A DNA stretch of 63,197 nucleotides from Paracoccus versutus (lineage in GTDB: Bacteria > Pseudomonadota > Alphaproteobacteria > Rhodobacterales > Rhodobacteraceae), in contig NZ_JRKO01000037.1 of the NCBI RefSeq assembly GCF_000763885.1, positions 1 through 63,197 of the forward strand. Reading direction: 5' to 3'. Every line of letters starts with the position of its first letter. The stretch's first letter is position 1. Both the position numbers and the translations under genes were made by a program. Under the pieces are notes generated by a model. It did no database searches. It had not been told where the DNA came from and saw only the letters and a list, made by a program, of their open reading frames with translations. Shown here piece by piece: positions 1-8,676 of this stretch.

Positions 1-102
1 ATCGAGGGCAAGCCCGAGGACATGCGCATCGGCCGCCCCGTCGAGGTCGCCTTCATCAAGCGCGGCAGACAAACCCTGCCCGTCTTCCGATGCGCAGAAT
101 GA
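1..102 (+). CDS. C-terminal fragment of an OB-fold (DUF35-like) acyl-CoA-associated protein
   Basis: The window opens inside a gene; 33 codons are read in frame 1 and end at TGA 100-102. The residues include IGRPVEVAFIKRG and end LPVFRCAE. A tail of this kind, with a charged loop, a V-x-V-x-F strand and a final 'lP.FR' stretch, resembles the C-terminal OB-fold of DUF35 proteins, which accompany thiolases and other acyl-CoA enzymes. The next gene begins 52 bp downstream with its own Shine-Dalgarno, so the fragment may be the end of the same catabolic operon. Only the tail is visible, so the assignment is tentative. Confidence 0.5.
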   Translation: MEGKPEDMRIGRPVEVAFIKRGRQTLPVFRCAE

Positions 103-153
103 ACAAGGCACACCACACCACAGGGGGCGCCGCAGGAATGGGAGGAGGAAATC

Positions 154-1650
154 ATGATCTGGGAAGGAAGGCACGACCGGCTTTTCATCGGCGGGGAATG
201 GGTGCGGCCGCATTCGACGGCATTCGTCGATGTGATCTCGCCCTTCACCGAGGAAAGGCTGACCAGCGTCGTCACGGCCGATCGCGCCGATATCGACAGG
301 GCGGTGGCGGCGGCGCGCAACGCCTTTGACCAGGGCCCCTGGCCGCGCATGTCGCTGGCCGAGCGGCGCGAGACCCTGCGCCGCCTGAGCGACGGGCTCA
401 AGGCGCAGGAAGACCTGATCGCCCAGCTCGTGACCGAAGAGATGGGCAGCCCGATCACGCTGTCGAGATGGATGCAGTCGGCGGGGGCGCGGGCGATGCT
501 GGACATCGCGCTGGATGTCGTGGACCGCTATCCGTTCGAGGAACTGCGCCAGTCGCCCTCGGGCTACGGGCTGGTCCTGCGCGAGCCGCTGGGCGTGGTC
601 GCGGCGGTGGCGCCGTGGAACGGCCCGCTGGTGGTGGCGATGCTCAAGCTGGCGCCGGCGCTGCTGGCGGGGAACACCGCCGTCTTCAAGCCGGCGCCGG
701 AAACCCCGGTCGACGCCTATCTGCTGGCCGAGCTGTTCGAGCGGGCGGGCCTGCCCAAGGGGGTGGTGAACGTCGTCCCCGCCGACCGCGAGACCAGCGA
801 ATACCTGTGCCTGCATCCGGGCGTGGACAAGGTCAGCTTCACCGGCTCGACCGCGGCCGGGCAGCGCCTGGGCGGGCTTTGCGGCGCCGAGATCCGCCGC
901 ATCACGCTGGAGCTGGGCGGCAAGTCGGCGGCGATCATCCTGGACGGCGCCGACATTCCCAAGGCGGTGGAATCGCTGCGCGTCGCCTCGCTGCGCAACT
1001 CGGGCCAGATCTGCAGCAACAAGACCCGCGTGCTGGTCGCGGCCAACCGCAAGGCCGAATTCCTGGACGCCTTTTCCGCCATGGTCGCCTCGATGCCGGT
1101 GGGCGATCCGATGGACCCGGCGACCGAGATCGGCCCCATGGTCAGCGCCCGCCAGCGCGACCGGGTCGAGGGCTATATCGCCAAGGGCAAGGCCGAGGGC
1201 GCACGCCTGGTCCTGGGCGGCGGCCGGCCGGGCCATCTGAACCACGGCTGGTTCGTCGAGCCGACGATCTTTTCGGACGTGGCGCCGGGGGCGGCCATCG
1301 CGCAGGAAGAGATCTTCGGCCCCGTCATCGCCGTGATCCCCTTCGACGGCGAGGACGAGGCGGTCGAGATTGCCAACGGCACCCAATACGGGCTGCATGG
1401 CGCGATCTTCGCCGCCGAGGACGAACATGCCCTGCGCATCGCCCGCCGCATCAGGACCGGGGCCACGGACATCAACGGCGTGGGGCCGGGATATTACTGC
1501 CCGGTGGGCGGCTTCAAGAAATCCGGCATCGGGCGCGAGGCGGGGCTGGAGGCCTTCGATTCCTATGTCGAGGTCAAGTCGGTGGGCATCCCCGCCGGGC
1601 TGGCCGGAAAGCTGGAGGTTCCGCTGCGGGACTTCCGGCCGGCGGGGTGA
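154..1650 (+). CDS. NAD(P)-dependent aldehyde dehydrogenase
   Basis: Oxidises an aldehyde to its acid; cytoplasmic, 498 aa, normal length for the ALDH superfamily. Visible motifs are the cofactor and active-site asparagine in PWNG (N156), the lysine in VFKPAPETP (K179), the general-base glutamate in LELGGKS (E253), the catalytic cysteine in SGQICSN (C287) and the EEIFGPV signature. The start is chosen because GGAGGAGGAA lies just upstream of ATG 154. It is followed 71 bp later by an SDR dehydrogenase, and a GMC alcohol oxidase lies further down. The trio can oxidise an alcohol to an acid, but the substrate cannot be read from the sequence. Confidence 0.93.
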   Translation: MIWEGRHDRLFIGGEWVRPHSTAFVDVISPFTEERLTSVVTADRADIDRAVAAARNAFDQGPWPRMSLAERRETLRRLSDGLKAQEDLIAQLVTEEMGSPITLSRWMQSAGARAMLDIALDVVDRYPFEELRQSPSGYGLVLREPLGVVAAVAPWNGPLVVAMLKLAPALLAGNTAVFKPAPETPVDAYLLAELFERAGLPKGVVNVVPADRETSEYLCLHPGVDKVSFTGSTAAGQRLGGLCGAEIRRITLELGGKSAAIILDGADIPKAVESLRVASLRNSGQICSNKTRVLVAANRKAEFLDAFSAMVASMPVGDPMDPATEIGPMVSARQRDRVEGYIAKGKAEGARLVLGGGRPGHLNHGWFVEPTIFSDVAPGAAIAQEEIFGPVIAVIPFDGEDEAVEIANGTQYGLHGAIFAAEDEHALRIARRIRTGATDINGVGPGYYCPVGGFKKSGIGREAGLEAFDSYVEVKSVGIPAGLAGKLEVPLRDFRPAG

Positions 1651-1721
1651 CGGCGCACTCGGTCCGGCCGCTTCCCCCGACGCATCGCGAAAGACCAGAA
1701 CTCTCGGAGAGGAGGACGAGA

Positions 1722-2483
1722 ATGGCACGGTTTGAAGGAAAGACGGCATTCATCACCGGCGGCGGCAGCGGGATCGGCGCGGCCACGGTCCGCAGGCTGT
1801 TCGACGAGGGCGCCAATGTCGTCGTCGCCGACCTGCAACAGGAAAACGCGAACCGGGTGGTGGCGGAACTGGGCGGCGGCGACCGGCTGCTGGCGGTGGC
1901 GGTGGATGTCTCGGACGACGGCCAGGTGGTCGCGGCCTTCGAGGCGGCAAGGCAGCGCTTCGGCGCGGTGGACTATCTGGTCAATGCCGCCGGCATCAAG
2001 GGCTGGGGCAGCGCCTCGGACACCACGGACGAGTTGTGGCGGAGCAACATGGGGGCGAACCTGGACGGCTCCTTCCATACCTGCCGCGCCTATGCCCAGG
2101 CCAGCGAGGGACGCGACAGCGGCGCGGTGGTCAATATCTCGTCCCAGGCCGGGCTCGAGGGGCTGCCCGCCCGCCTGCCCTATGTGACCTCGAAACATGG
2201 GGTCATCGGCCTGACGCGGGCCGCGGCGATGGACCTGGCGCCGCGCGGCATCCGGGTGAACTGCGTCGCGCCCGGCATCATCAACTCGCCCTTTACCGAG
2301 GCGATGTTCGCCGACCCCGAACGCGCCCGCAAGATGCGCGCCGCCCATCCGATCGGGCGCGAGGGGCGCCCCGAGGAAGTCGCCTCGGTCATCGCCTTCC
2401 TGCTGTCGGAGGATGCCAGCTTCATGACCGGGGCCGTCGTTCCCGTCGATGGCGGGATCACCGCCGGCGCCGCCTCGTTCTAA
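1722..2483 (+). CDS. short-chain dehydrogenase/reductase (SDR)
   Basis: NAD(P)-dependent oxidoreductase of the classical SDR family, 253 aa. It has the TGGGSGIG dinucleotide-binding turn (residues 12-19), the NAAG strand motif (88-91), a serine in VNISS (S140/S141) and the YxxxK pair (Y154, K158). D37 at the end of the second strand (VVVADL) favours NAD over NADP. ATG 1722 follows GGAGGACGAGA. It is probably cotranscribed with the aldehyde dehydrogenase in front. The C-terminal VVPVDGGITAG is typical of the family. Substrate unknown; annotations such as 3-oxoacyl-ACP reductase would be over-specific. Confidence 0.92.
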   Translation: MARFEGKTAFITGGGSGIGAATVRRLFDEGANVVVADLQQENANRVVAELGGGDRLLAVAVDVSDDGQVVAAFEAARQRFGAVDYLVNAAGIKGWGSASDTTDELWRSNMGANLDGSFHTCRAYAQASEGRDSGAVVNISSQAGLEGLPARLPYVTSKHGVIGLTRAAAMDLAPRGIRVNCVAPGIINSPFTEAMFADPERARKMRAAHPIGREGRPEEVASVIAFLLSEDASFMTGAVVPVDGGITAGAASF

Positions 2484-2501
2484 GCGCGCCCTGGCGAATG
2501 C

Positions 2502-2520
2502 GGGCGGCGTCCAGCCGCCC
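2502..2520 (+). terminator. GC-rich hairpin after the SDR gene
   Basis: GGGCGGC, loop GTCCA, GCCGCCC: a perfect 7-bp stem 18 bp after the SDR stop. No T-run follows, so it may be a weak terminator or only a 3'-end stabiliser. It separates the dehydrogenase pair from the TRAP binding-protein gene. Confidence 0.4.
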
Positions 2521-2754
2521 TGCCCTGAACACGCGCCGCGACGCCACCGAAGCGGAGCTTCGGAAAAGCGCCTGATCGGCACCAGGACCGGCCTGCGCCA
2601 TCCTTGTGAGACGGCATCGCATGGCGTGATGCGAAATGCCTGCCGTTTCCTCGTATCGCAGCCGGGAATGACCGCGACGCCGCCCCCTGGGAACGGCGGG
2701 CAACAGACAGACCGTTGAGCGAAAACGGCTTCATCCCAGCAGATTGGAGGAGAA

Positions 2755-3774
2755 ATGCTGCACAAGACGACGAAAATGGCCGCTGTCGCGATGGCGGGCG
2801 TCCTGGCGCTGGGGCAACCGCTGCAGGCGCAGGAAGAGGTGAAGCTGCGCTTTGCGCATCCGCTTTCCTCGACCCATTACGCCTGGGTCGAGGGGTTGGG
2901 GCGCATGGCGAATGCCGTGGTCGAGGCCAGCGACGGCACGGTGTCCTATGAGGTCTATCCCGCCGGTCAGCTTGGCAAGGACTATGTCTCGGTCCTCAAC
3001 AGCAAGCTGGCGGATATCGTGGTCCTGATCCCGTCCTATGCATCCGACAAGATGCCGCTGACGACCGTGGCGGAACTGCCGGTGAAATACGAGGACGCCT
3101 GCGATGCGACGCGCAAGCTTTGGGAAATCGCCAGGCCCGGCGGCGTGCTTTCCGAAGCGGAATACAAGCCCCAGGGCATGCGCGCGCTGTTCGTGACCAT
3201 CCTTCCCGGCTACAAGGTTCCCACCACCACCAAGCCGGTCCGGTCGCTGGCCGACCTTCAGGGCCTGAAGATCCGGGCCTCGGGTGCCGCCATGGAGCAG
3301 ACGGTCCGTGCCCTGGGTGCGGTTCCGATCCAGCTGACGGCCAGCGAGATCAACGATTCCCTGCGCCGCGGCACCATCGACGGCGCGATCTGGCCCTATC
3401 ACGCCGCGCCGCCCTATGAGCTTGAATCGCTGTTCAAATACGGCGCCGAGGGGCCGAACCTGGGTTCCGCGACCATCGTCTTCGCCATGGCGGAAAGCAA
3501 ATGGCAATCCCTGCCCGAAAACATCCGGCAAGAGATCACCGCCGCCGCCGCCGAGGCGCAGGAGAACCTGTGCCGATGGACCGAGGGCGAAGAAGCCAGG
3601 GTCCGCCAGGACATGATCGACAAATACGGCTATCAGCCGACGATCCTGAGCGACGAGGAGATCGCGTTGTGGAACGAAAAGACCGCGACGGTGGCCGAGG
3701 GTTGGGCGGCGCGCATGAACGACAACCGCAAGCCGGGCACCGAGATCCTCGAGGCATTCCGGCAGGCTGAATGA
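2755..3774 (+). CDS. TRAP transporter solute-binding protein, DctP family
   Basis: Periplasmic binding protein of a TRAP transporter, 339 aa, the usual size for DctP/DctP-like proteins. It starts with a Sec signal peptide ending near LQAQEE (residues 1-22). Family features are the early KLRFAHPLSSTHY strand, YEVYPAGQLGKD, and 'DLQGLKIRASG' in the middle, where the conserved carboxylate-binding arginine normally sits. ATG 2755 is preceded by TTGGAGGAGAA. No DctQ or DctM membrane subunit is present anywhere in the window, so this is an orphan receptor or it works with membrane subunits encoded elsewhere. The ligand is probably an organic acid related to the surrounding oxidative enzymes (inference). 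Confidence 0.9.
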   Translation: MLHKTTKMAAVAMAGVLALGQPLQAQEEVKLRFAHPLSSTHYAWVEGLGRMANAVVEASDGTVSYEVYPAGQLGKDYVSVLNSKLADIVVLIPSYASDKMPLTTVAELPVKYEDACDATRKLWEIARPGGVLSEAEYKPQGMRALFVTILPGYKVPTTTKPVRSLADLQGLKIRASGAAMEQTVRALGAVPIQLTASEINDSLRRGTIDGAIWPYHAAPPYELESLFKYGAEGPNLGSATIVFAMAESKWQSLPENIRQEITAAAAEAQENLCRWTEGEEARVRQDMIDKYGYQPTILSDEEIALWNEKTATVAEGWAARMNDNRKPGTEILEAFRQAE

Positions 3775-3831
3775 ATGCGCTCCGGGACGGGCATCCCGTC
3801 CCGGAACCGCCGGGAAAAAGGAAGGCGCGGC

Positions 3832-4221
3832 ATGTTCGAAGTCGATCTGGCCACGGGTTGGGAGCCGGTCGCCGGCACCGCCGGCATATTCCTCAAGCCG
3901 CTCAGCGGCGCCTGGGACGAGGCGGAAGCCGAGGGGTTTCGCACCCGCTATGTCCGCTTCGAACCGGGCGGCGAGACCTTCGCGGCCTTCACCCATCCGC
4001 ATTGGGAAGAGGCCCTGCTGATCGAGGGCGCGCTGACGCAGAAGGAAAGCGGCATCACCTTGCGCGCCCCGGCCTATGTCATCCGCCCGCCGGGAACGCC
4101 GCACGGGCCGCTGGTCTCGGCGTCGGGCTGCCTGATGATCGAGATGCAGTATTTCGCCCGGCGCCGCCTGGGCCTGGCGGATTATCTCGACCCCAGGGCG
4201 CCCCAGGGCCCGGCCGGCTGA
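3832..4221 (+). CDS. cupin-domain protein
   Basis: Small single-domain cupin, 129 aa. The metal-site region reads THPHWEEALLIEGALT (the H-x-H-x(n)-E pattern), and the second cupin motif is seen around YVIRPPGTPHGPLVS. This resembles ChrR-like or oxygenase-like cupins of unknown reaction. The frame is open from ATG 3775, directly after the TRAP gene stop, but ATG 3832 is preferred because AAAAGGAAGG precedes it and the intervening residues are not cupin-like. The proximity to the binding-protein gene suggests the same operon. It could act on a metabolite of the pathway or as a sensor. Confidence 0.8.
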   Translation: MFEVDLATGWEPVAGTAGIFLKPLSGAWDEAEAEGFRTRYVRFEPGGETFAAFTHPHWEEALLIEGALTQKESGITLRAPAYVIRPPGTPHGPLVSASGCLMIEMQYFARRRLGLADYLDPRAPQGPAG

Positions 4222-4308
4222 ACCCGGCGATCCGGCCGCTGCGACAACCCCTTGGCGGGCCGGCTTGTCCTGGCCCGGCGAATTCGTAACCAGCGGGAGG
4301 AAAAGGCG

Positions 4309-4821
4309 ATGAAAAGACCGGCGAAGCTTGCCGCCCTGGGCCTCTTGCCGCTCATGACCGCCGGAAATGCGGCGGCGCAAGCGCTTAAGGTCTCCGATCC
4401 GTGGCCGGCAAGCAACTCCATGCGGCAGGAGGGTGGCCAGGTTCTTGTCGATGCCGTGGCCGAAGCGACCGGCGGCCGGGCCGGGTTCCATACCAGGCAG
4501 CTGGGCAAGGGCCAGCTTTCGGTGCTGTCGTCGGGCATGGCCGACGTCGCCCTGGCTCCCGCGCCCTCCAGCCCGGACAGGATGCTGCCGAGCGGCGGCC
4601 TCGACCGGCCGCGGATCACCAGGGACACCTGCGACAGGCTCGGCCGGCCGCGGTCGCCGGCGCAGGAAGGCGGCCTGCTGGGCATGCATGCGCTGTTCGC
4701 GACCGCACCGCCGGGCGTGAAGGGGCGCCGGAACGCGCGCATCGCGTCGATCGAGCCCGACGGGGCCGCCTCCGGCAGCCAGAGGCTCGAGACCCATATC
4801 GCCGCCGGCCAAACCAACTGA
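4309..4821 (+). pseudogene. truncated TRAP solute-binding protein remnant
   Basis: A 170-aa reading frame with a good Shine-Dalgarno (GGGAGGAAAAGG) and a signal peptide ending at AAAQ. It then shows the beginning of a DctP fold: LKVSDPWPASN, TGGRAGFHTRQLGKGQLSVL and SSGMADVALAP match the first strands of TRAP receptors. The match ends at about residue 90; the rest is low-order and proline/arginine-rich, with at most a relic of the central domain, and about half of the usual 330 residues are missing. It lies two genes after an intact TRAP receptor. I read it as a decayed duplicate or remnant; a short secreted protein in its own right is less likely. Confidence 0.6.
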
Positions 4822-4884
4822 CGGGACGAAACAGGACAGCCCGGACGCATCCCCATGCGTCCGCCATTCCGGGAGGGGATTGAT

Positions 4885-6510
4885 ATGGAACCATGCGATT
4901 ATCTCGTTGTCGGCGCCGGTTCCGCCGGTTGCGTGATGGCGAGCCGCCTGTCCGAGGATTCCAGGAAAAGCGTCCTGCTGATCGAGGCGGGACCGTCGGC
5001 GGATTATTTCTGGATCAACACCCCCGCCGGCATGGGCCCGCTTTTCCTCAACAAGCGCTACAACTGGGCCTTTACCACCGAAACCGTTCCGACCCTCGGC
5101 GGGCGCACGGTCTATTGGCCCCGCGGCAAGACGCTGGGCGGATCGAGTTCCGTCAACGGCATGGTCTATTCGCGCGGCCATCCGATGGATTACGACCATT
5201 GGGCCAGCCTCGGCAACGAGGGCTGGAGCTACCGCGATGTCCTGCCCTATTTCAGGAAATCCGAGTGCAACGAGCGGGGCGCAGACGCGTTTTTCGGCGG
5301 CGACGGCCCGCTGGCGGTCAGCGACCCGGTGATCCGCCACCCCTCGACCCAGGATTTCGTCGCCGCCGCCGTCAGGAACGGCATCCCCGAGATCCGCGGC
5401 CTGAACGCGCCGCCCTACGAAGGCGTCTCGTATCAGCAATTCACCATTCGCGGCGGCCGCCGGGAATCCGCCTATACCGCCTTCGTCAAGCCGGTCCTGC
5501 ATCGCCGCAACCTGACCGTGCTGACCGGGGTCCAGGTTCTGCGCATCGTCCTCCGAAACGGCGAGGCGACCGGCGTCGAGGTGATCCAGGACGGCGCCAG
5601 GCGGATCATCCACGCCGCGCGCGAGGTCATCCTGTCCGCCGGCGCGCTGGCCTCGCCGCATCTGCTGATGCATTCGGGGATCGGCGATGCCGGGCAGCTT
5701 CGCAAGTTCGGCATCCAGGCGGCAAGGCACCTGCCCGGCGTCGGGCAGAACCTGCAGGACCATTGGTTCGCCCCCTTCCTGATGCGGGTGACGCCCGACA
5801 GCTCCTATAACGGCCACCTCGTCGGATGGCGCAAATATGTCGAGGGGATGCGCTACCTGCTGACCCGTCGCGGCTACCTGGCGATGGGATCCTCGGCGGT
5901 CAGCGCCTATGTCCGGTCCACGCCCGACCAGCCGCAGCCCGACCTGCAACTGGCGATCCGGCCGATGACCTCGAACTTCCTGCCCAGCGGCCAGGTCGTC
6001 GTCGACCCCGAACCGGGGATGAGCGGGGCGACGGTGCTGGTCGGCCCGAAATCGACCGGCCATATGGCGCTGAAATCCGCGGACCCGCTGGCGGCCCCGG
6101 CCTTTCACCCGAACTATCTGGGCGACGAGGACGACATCCGCCGCACCCTGATCGGCATGAGGCTGTTTCGCAGGATCCTCGCCACCGAGCCACTGTCGCG
6201 GCGGATCGTCAGCGAACTGGCGCCCGGACCCGATGCCGTCACCGACGACCAGCTGCTGGACCATCTGAAACAGGCCGGCAGCACGGGCTGGCACCAGACC
6301 AGCACCTGCAAGATGGGCAGGGACGAGATGGCGGTGGTCGATCCGCAGCTGCGCGTTCACGGCATCGGCCGGCTGCGCGTGGTGGACGCCTCGGTCATGC
6401 CGCGCATCACCCGCGGCAACACCAGCGCCCCGACCATCATGATCGCCGAGAAGGCCGCGGACATGATCCGCAAGTCGCCGTTGCCGCCTTGGCAGGCTGC
6501 GCCGCGCTGA
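4885..6510 (+). CDS. GMC-family FAD oxidoreductase (alcohol/choline dehydrogenase type)
   Basis: FAD-dependent oxidation of an alcohol, 541 aa. The N-terminus has the FAD Rossmann motif VVGAGSAG followed by an acidic strand end (LLIEAG). GMC signature 1 is around GKTLGGSSSVNGMVYSRG and signature 2 around SAGALASPHLLMHSGIG. The active-site pair is in the C-terminal part: H470 in GWHQTSTCKMG and N512 in GNTSAPTIMIAEKA. ATG 4885 is used because GGGAGGGGATTGAT precedes it; an upstream ATG at 4855 adds ten unlike residues. A second GMC paralogue lies at 36384-37982. Together with the SDR and aldehyde dehydrogenase it fits alcohol catabolism; the substrate is unknown. Confidence 0.92.
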   Translation: MEPCDYLVVGAGSAGCVMASRLSEDSRKSVLLIEAGPSADYFWINTPAGMGPLFLNKRYNWAFTTETVPTLGGRTVYWPRGKTLGGSSSVNGMVYSRGHPMDYDHWASLGNEGWSYRDVLPYFRKSECNERGADAFFGGDGPLAVSDPVIRHPSTQDFVAAAVRNGIPEIRGLNAPPYEGVSYQQFTIRGGRRESAYTAFVKPVLHRRNLTVLTGVQVLRIVLRNGEATGVEVIQDGARRIIHAAREVILSAGALASPHLLMHSGIGDAGQLRKFGIQAARHLPGVGQNLQDHWFAPFLMRVTPDSSYNGHLVGWRKYVEGMRYLLTRRGYLAMGSSAVSAYVRSTPDQPQPDLQLAIRPMTSNFLPSGQVVVDPEPGMSGATVLVGPKSTGHMALKSADPLAAPAFHPNYLGDEDDIRRTLIGMRLFRRILATEPLSRRIVSELAPGPDAVTDDQLLDHLKQAGSTGWHQTSTCKMGRDEMAVVDPQLRVHGIGRLRVVDASVMPRITRGNTSAPTIMIAEKAADMIRKSPLPPWQAAPR

Positions 6511-6694
6511 GGCGCATCGGATCGCGGCCCGGCCGGCCAGGCGGGCCCGCCCGAAGCCCGGCGACGCAAAGCAAGGCGCGGGCCGCAAGCGCATCCCCTG
6601 CGCGGCGGATCAGGCATGGAAACGGGGAACCGATCAGAGGCAGAATGGAAGCCGGGCGTCTAGCGCCTGATATTCAAAGCATTTCTTGATAGGA

Positions 6695-6771
6695 TGGCGA
6701 CCCCGCCAGGACTTGAACCCGGAACCTAGCGCTTAGAAGGCGCTTGCTCTATCCAGTTGAGCTACGGGGCC
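6695..6771 (-). tRNA. tRNA-Arg (anticodon UCU)
   Basis: The minus strand folds as a full cloverleaf. The acceptor stem is GGCCCCG/CGGGGUC (one G-U pair), the D arm GCUC/GAGC, the anticodon stem AGCGC/GCGCU with loop CUUCUAA giving anticodon UCU, and the T arm CCGGG-UUCAAGU-CCUGG. The discriminator is G, followed by an encoded CCA at 6695-6697. It reads AGA codons, rare in this GC-rich genome. It sits between the catabolic group and the acetyltransferase gene, a common type of integration point, although I found no second copy of its 3' end in the window. Confidence 0.97.
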
Positions 6772-6815
6772 GCATGGCGGCAGTCATGGCGCAGGACGGC
6801 GGCTGAATCAACCGT

Positions 6816-7298
6816 TCAATCCGAACCGCGCAGCGCAATCGTCATGAAGACGCTGTTCGGATCGGGGTGGTAGTCGCCAAAGGGCGGGCATTCGACGAAA
6901 CCCGCCCGCGCATAAAGCCCGCGCGCGGCGATGAAGGTCGGCTGCACCCCGGTTTCCAGGCTCAGCCGCGCCATGCCCTCGGCCCGCGCATGGGCGACCA
7001 GCGCCTCGAGCATACGGCGGGAATGGCCGCGCCCGCGGGCCTCGGCCAGCACATGCATGGACTTGATCTCGCCATGATCGGGGGCGATGCGCTTGACCGC
7101 GCCCATGCCGACCGGCACGCCGCCCTCGCGCAGCACGAAAAAGGCGATCTCGGGGCCCTCCAGCGCGGCGCGCGGCAGCATGTGGATCGATTCCGGCGGC
7201 GTGTCGGCATGCATGTCGGCGGTATGGCGCCGGAACAGCAGCGCCAGATCCTCGCCCAGGGGGCTTTCCCGCCCGATTACCAGATCCCCGCCACCCAT
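6816..7298 (-). CDS. GNAT-family N-acetyltransferase
   Basis: 160-aa acetyltransferase transferring acetyl from acetyl-CoA to an unidentified amine. The fold is seen from the acceptor region (IAFFVLREGG.PVGMGAVKRI) through the central strand EIKSMHVLAEARGRGHSRRMLE, whose RGRGHS segment is the acetyl-CoA pyrophosphate loop (Q/R-x-x-G-x-G/A), to GLYARAGFVECP near the end. ATG 7298 gives the standard length for this group; the frame runs on upstream without family residues. The gene is transcribed toward the tRNA and divergently from the sulfate transporter. Substrate not predictable. Confidence 0.88.
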   Translation of the reverse strand: MGGGDLVIGRESPLGEDLALLFRRHTADMHADTPPESIHMLPRAALEGPEIAFFVLREGGVPVGMGAVKRIAPDHGEIKSMHVLAEARGRGHSRRMLEALVAHARAEGMARLSLETGVQPTFIAARGLYARAGFVECPPFGDYHPDPNSVFMTIALRGSD

Positions 7299-7575
7299 CG
7301 CGCCATCCCTTTGCTGCTGCGCGCCGGACCCTAGCAGCGGCCGGCGCGATTGCGAAGCCCCGCGCGGCCCGGCGGCATGAAAAATAAGGAAGAATGCGCG
7401 CGCCAGCCCCTTGCGGCCCGGACGCTTTCCGCGCCGGGCCGGCGGCAGGGGAACAGCGGTCCGCCGCCCGGCCAGCCTTGGGAAAACATTCGCCGCCCGC
7501 CAAGGCGGCCGGGGCCCGCCCGGCTTGCCCGGCCCCGGCCCGCCCGCTACCTCTGGCGCGGAAACGGAGGCGCCC

Positions 7576-8676
7576 ATGTCCATCGTCATCGAGCACATGA
7601 CCAAAAGCTTCGACGGCACCGCTGTCCTGCGCGGCATCGACCTGACCATCGAATCGGGCGAGCTGGTGGCACTGCTCGGACCCTCGGGCTCGGGCAAGAC
7701 CACGCTTCTCAAGATCATCGCCGGGCTGGAATGGCCGAATTCCGGCAGGCTGGCGGTGCATGGCGCCGACTGGCTGCACCTGGCGGCGCAGGACCGCCGC
7801 ATCGGCTTCGTCTTTCAGCATTACGCACTGTTCCCGCATATGAGCGTGCGCGACAACATCGCCTTCGGCCTGAGCGTGCGCCCGCGCGCCCAGCGGCCGG
7901 GCAAGGCGGTCATCGCCGCCAAGGTGGACCAGCTGCTGGAGTTCCTGCAGATCGCGCATCTGGGCGACCGCTACCCGGCGCAGCTTTCGGGCGGCCAGCG
8001 CCAGCGGGTGGCGCTGGGGCGCGCGCTGGCCATCGAGCCCACGGTGCTGTTGCTGGACGAGCCCTTCGGCGCGCTCGACGCCGCCGTGCGCCGCGACCTG
8101 CGCGCCTGGCTGCGCCAGGTGCATGACGAGACCGGCTCGACCACGATCTTCGTCACCCACGACCAGGAGGAAGCCTTCGAACTGGCCGACCGCGTCGTGG
8201 TGATGGGCGAGGGCCGGATCGAGCAGATCGGCAATGCCGACCAGATCCACGATCATCCCGCCAGCCCCTTCGTCGCCCGCTTCATGGGCGCGACCATCGA
8301 ATTGCCGGTGATGCTGCAGGCCGGCCGGGCCGAGGCGCAGGGGCTGGACCCCAGCCGCCTGCCGCGCCGCGCCCTGCCCGACGGGCCGGCCACGCTGTTC
8401 CTGCGCCCCGCCGACGTGACGCCCCTGGCCGATCCCGCCGGGCGCTGGCAGGTCGCCCATCGCACCAGCAACGGCGCCCTGCTGCGGCTGGAGCTGACCG
8501 ACGGCACCGGCCAGTTCGGCATCGACCTGCCCCGCCGCGCGCCCGAGGCGCAGGGGCTGGTCCCCGGCGCCCGCGTCAACCTGCGCCCCGAGGCGGGCAC
8601 GATCTTTCCCGGCCCGCGCGCCCTGGCTTCGCAGGCCGCCACCGCCGCATTCCCCCGCAAGGAGAAAAGCCTATGA
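7576..8676 (+). CDS. cysA: sulfate/thiosulfate ABC transporter ATP-binding protein CysA
   Basis: ATPase that powers sulfate/thiosulfate import, 366 aa. The Walker A motif is GPSGSGKTT near residue 35, the Q-loop is in FVFQHYALFPHMSV, the ABC signature is LSGGQRQRVALGRALA, Walker B is VLLLDEPFGALD, and the switch histidine is in FVTHDQEEA. A regulatory domain follows the nucleotide-binding domain, as in CysA and PotA. ATG 7576 follows ACGGAGG. It is the first gene of cysA-sbp-cysT-cysW; the ATGA overlap with the next gene shows translational coupling. Having the ATPase gene first is less common than the sbp-first order. Confidence 0.93.
   Translation: MSIVIEHMTKSFDGTAVLRGIDLTIESGELVALLGPSGSGKTTLLKIIAGLEWPNSGRLAVHGADWLHLAAQDRRIGFVFQHYALFPHMSVRDNIAFGLSVRPRAQRPGKAVIAAKVDQLLEFLQIAHLGDRYPAQLSGGQRQRVALGRALAIEPTVLLLDEPFGALDAAVRRDLRAWLRQVHDETGSTTIFVTHDQEEAFELADRVVVMGEGRIEQIGNADQIHDHPASPFVARFMGATIELPVMLQAGRAEAQGLDPSRLPRRALPDGPATLFLRPADVTPLADPAGRWQVAHRTSNGALLRLELTDGTGQFGIDLPRRAPEAQGLVPGARVNLRPEAGTIFPGPRALASQAATAAFPRKEKSL

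Noticed and set aside
2731..6594. Very long open frame on the minus strand over the dehydrogenase group
   Set aside because: It is antisense to genes with clear families; GC-rich codons leave few stops in the opposite strand. The residues have no domain sense.
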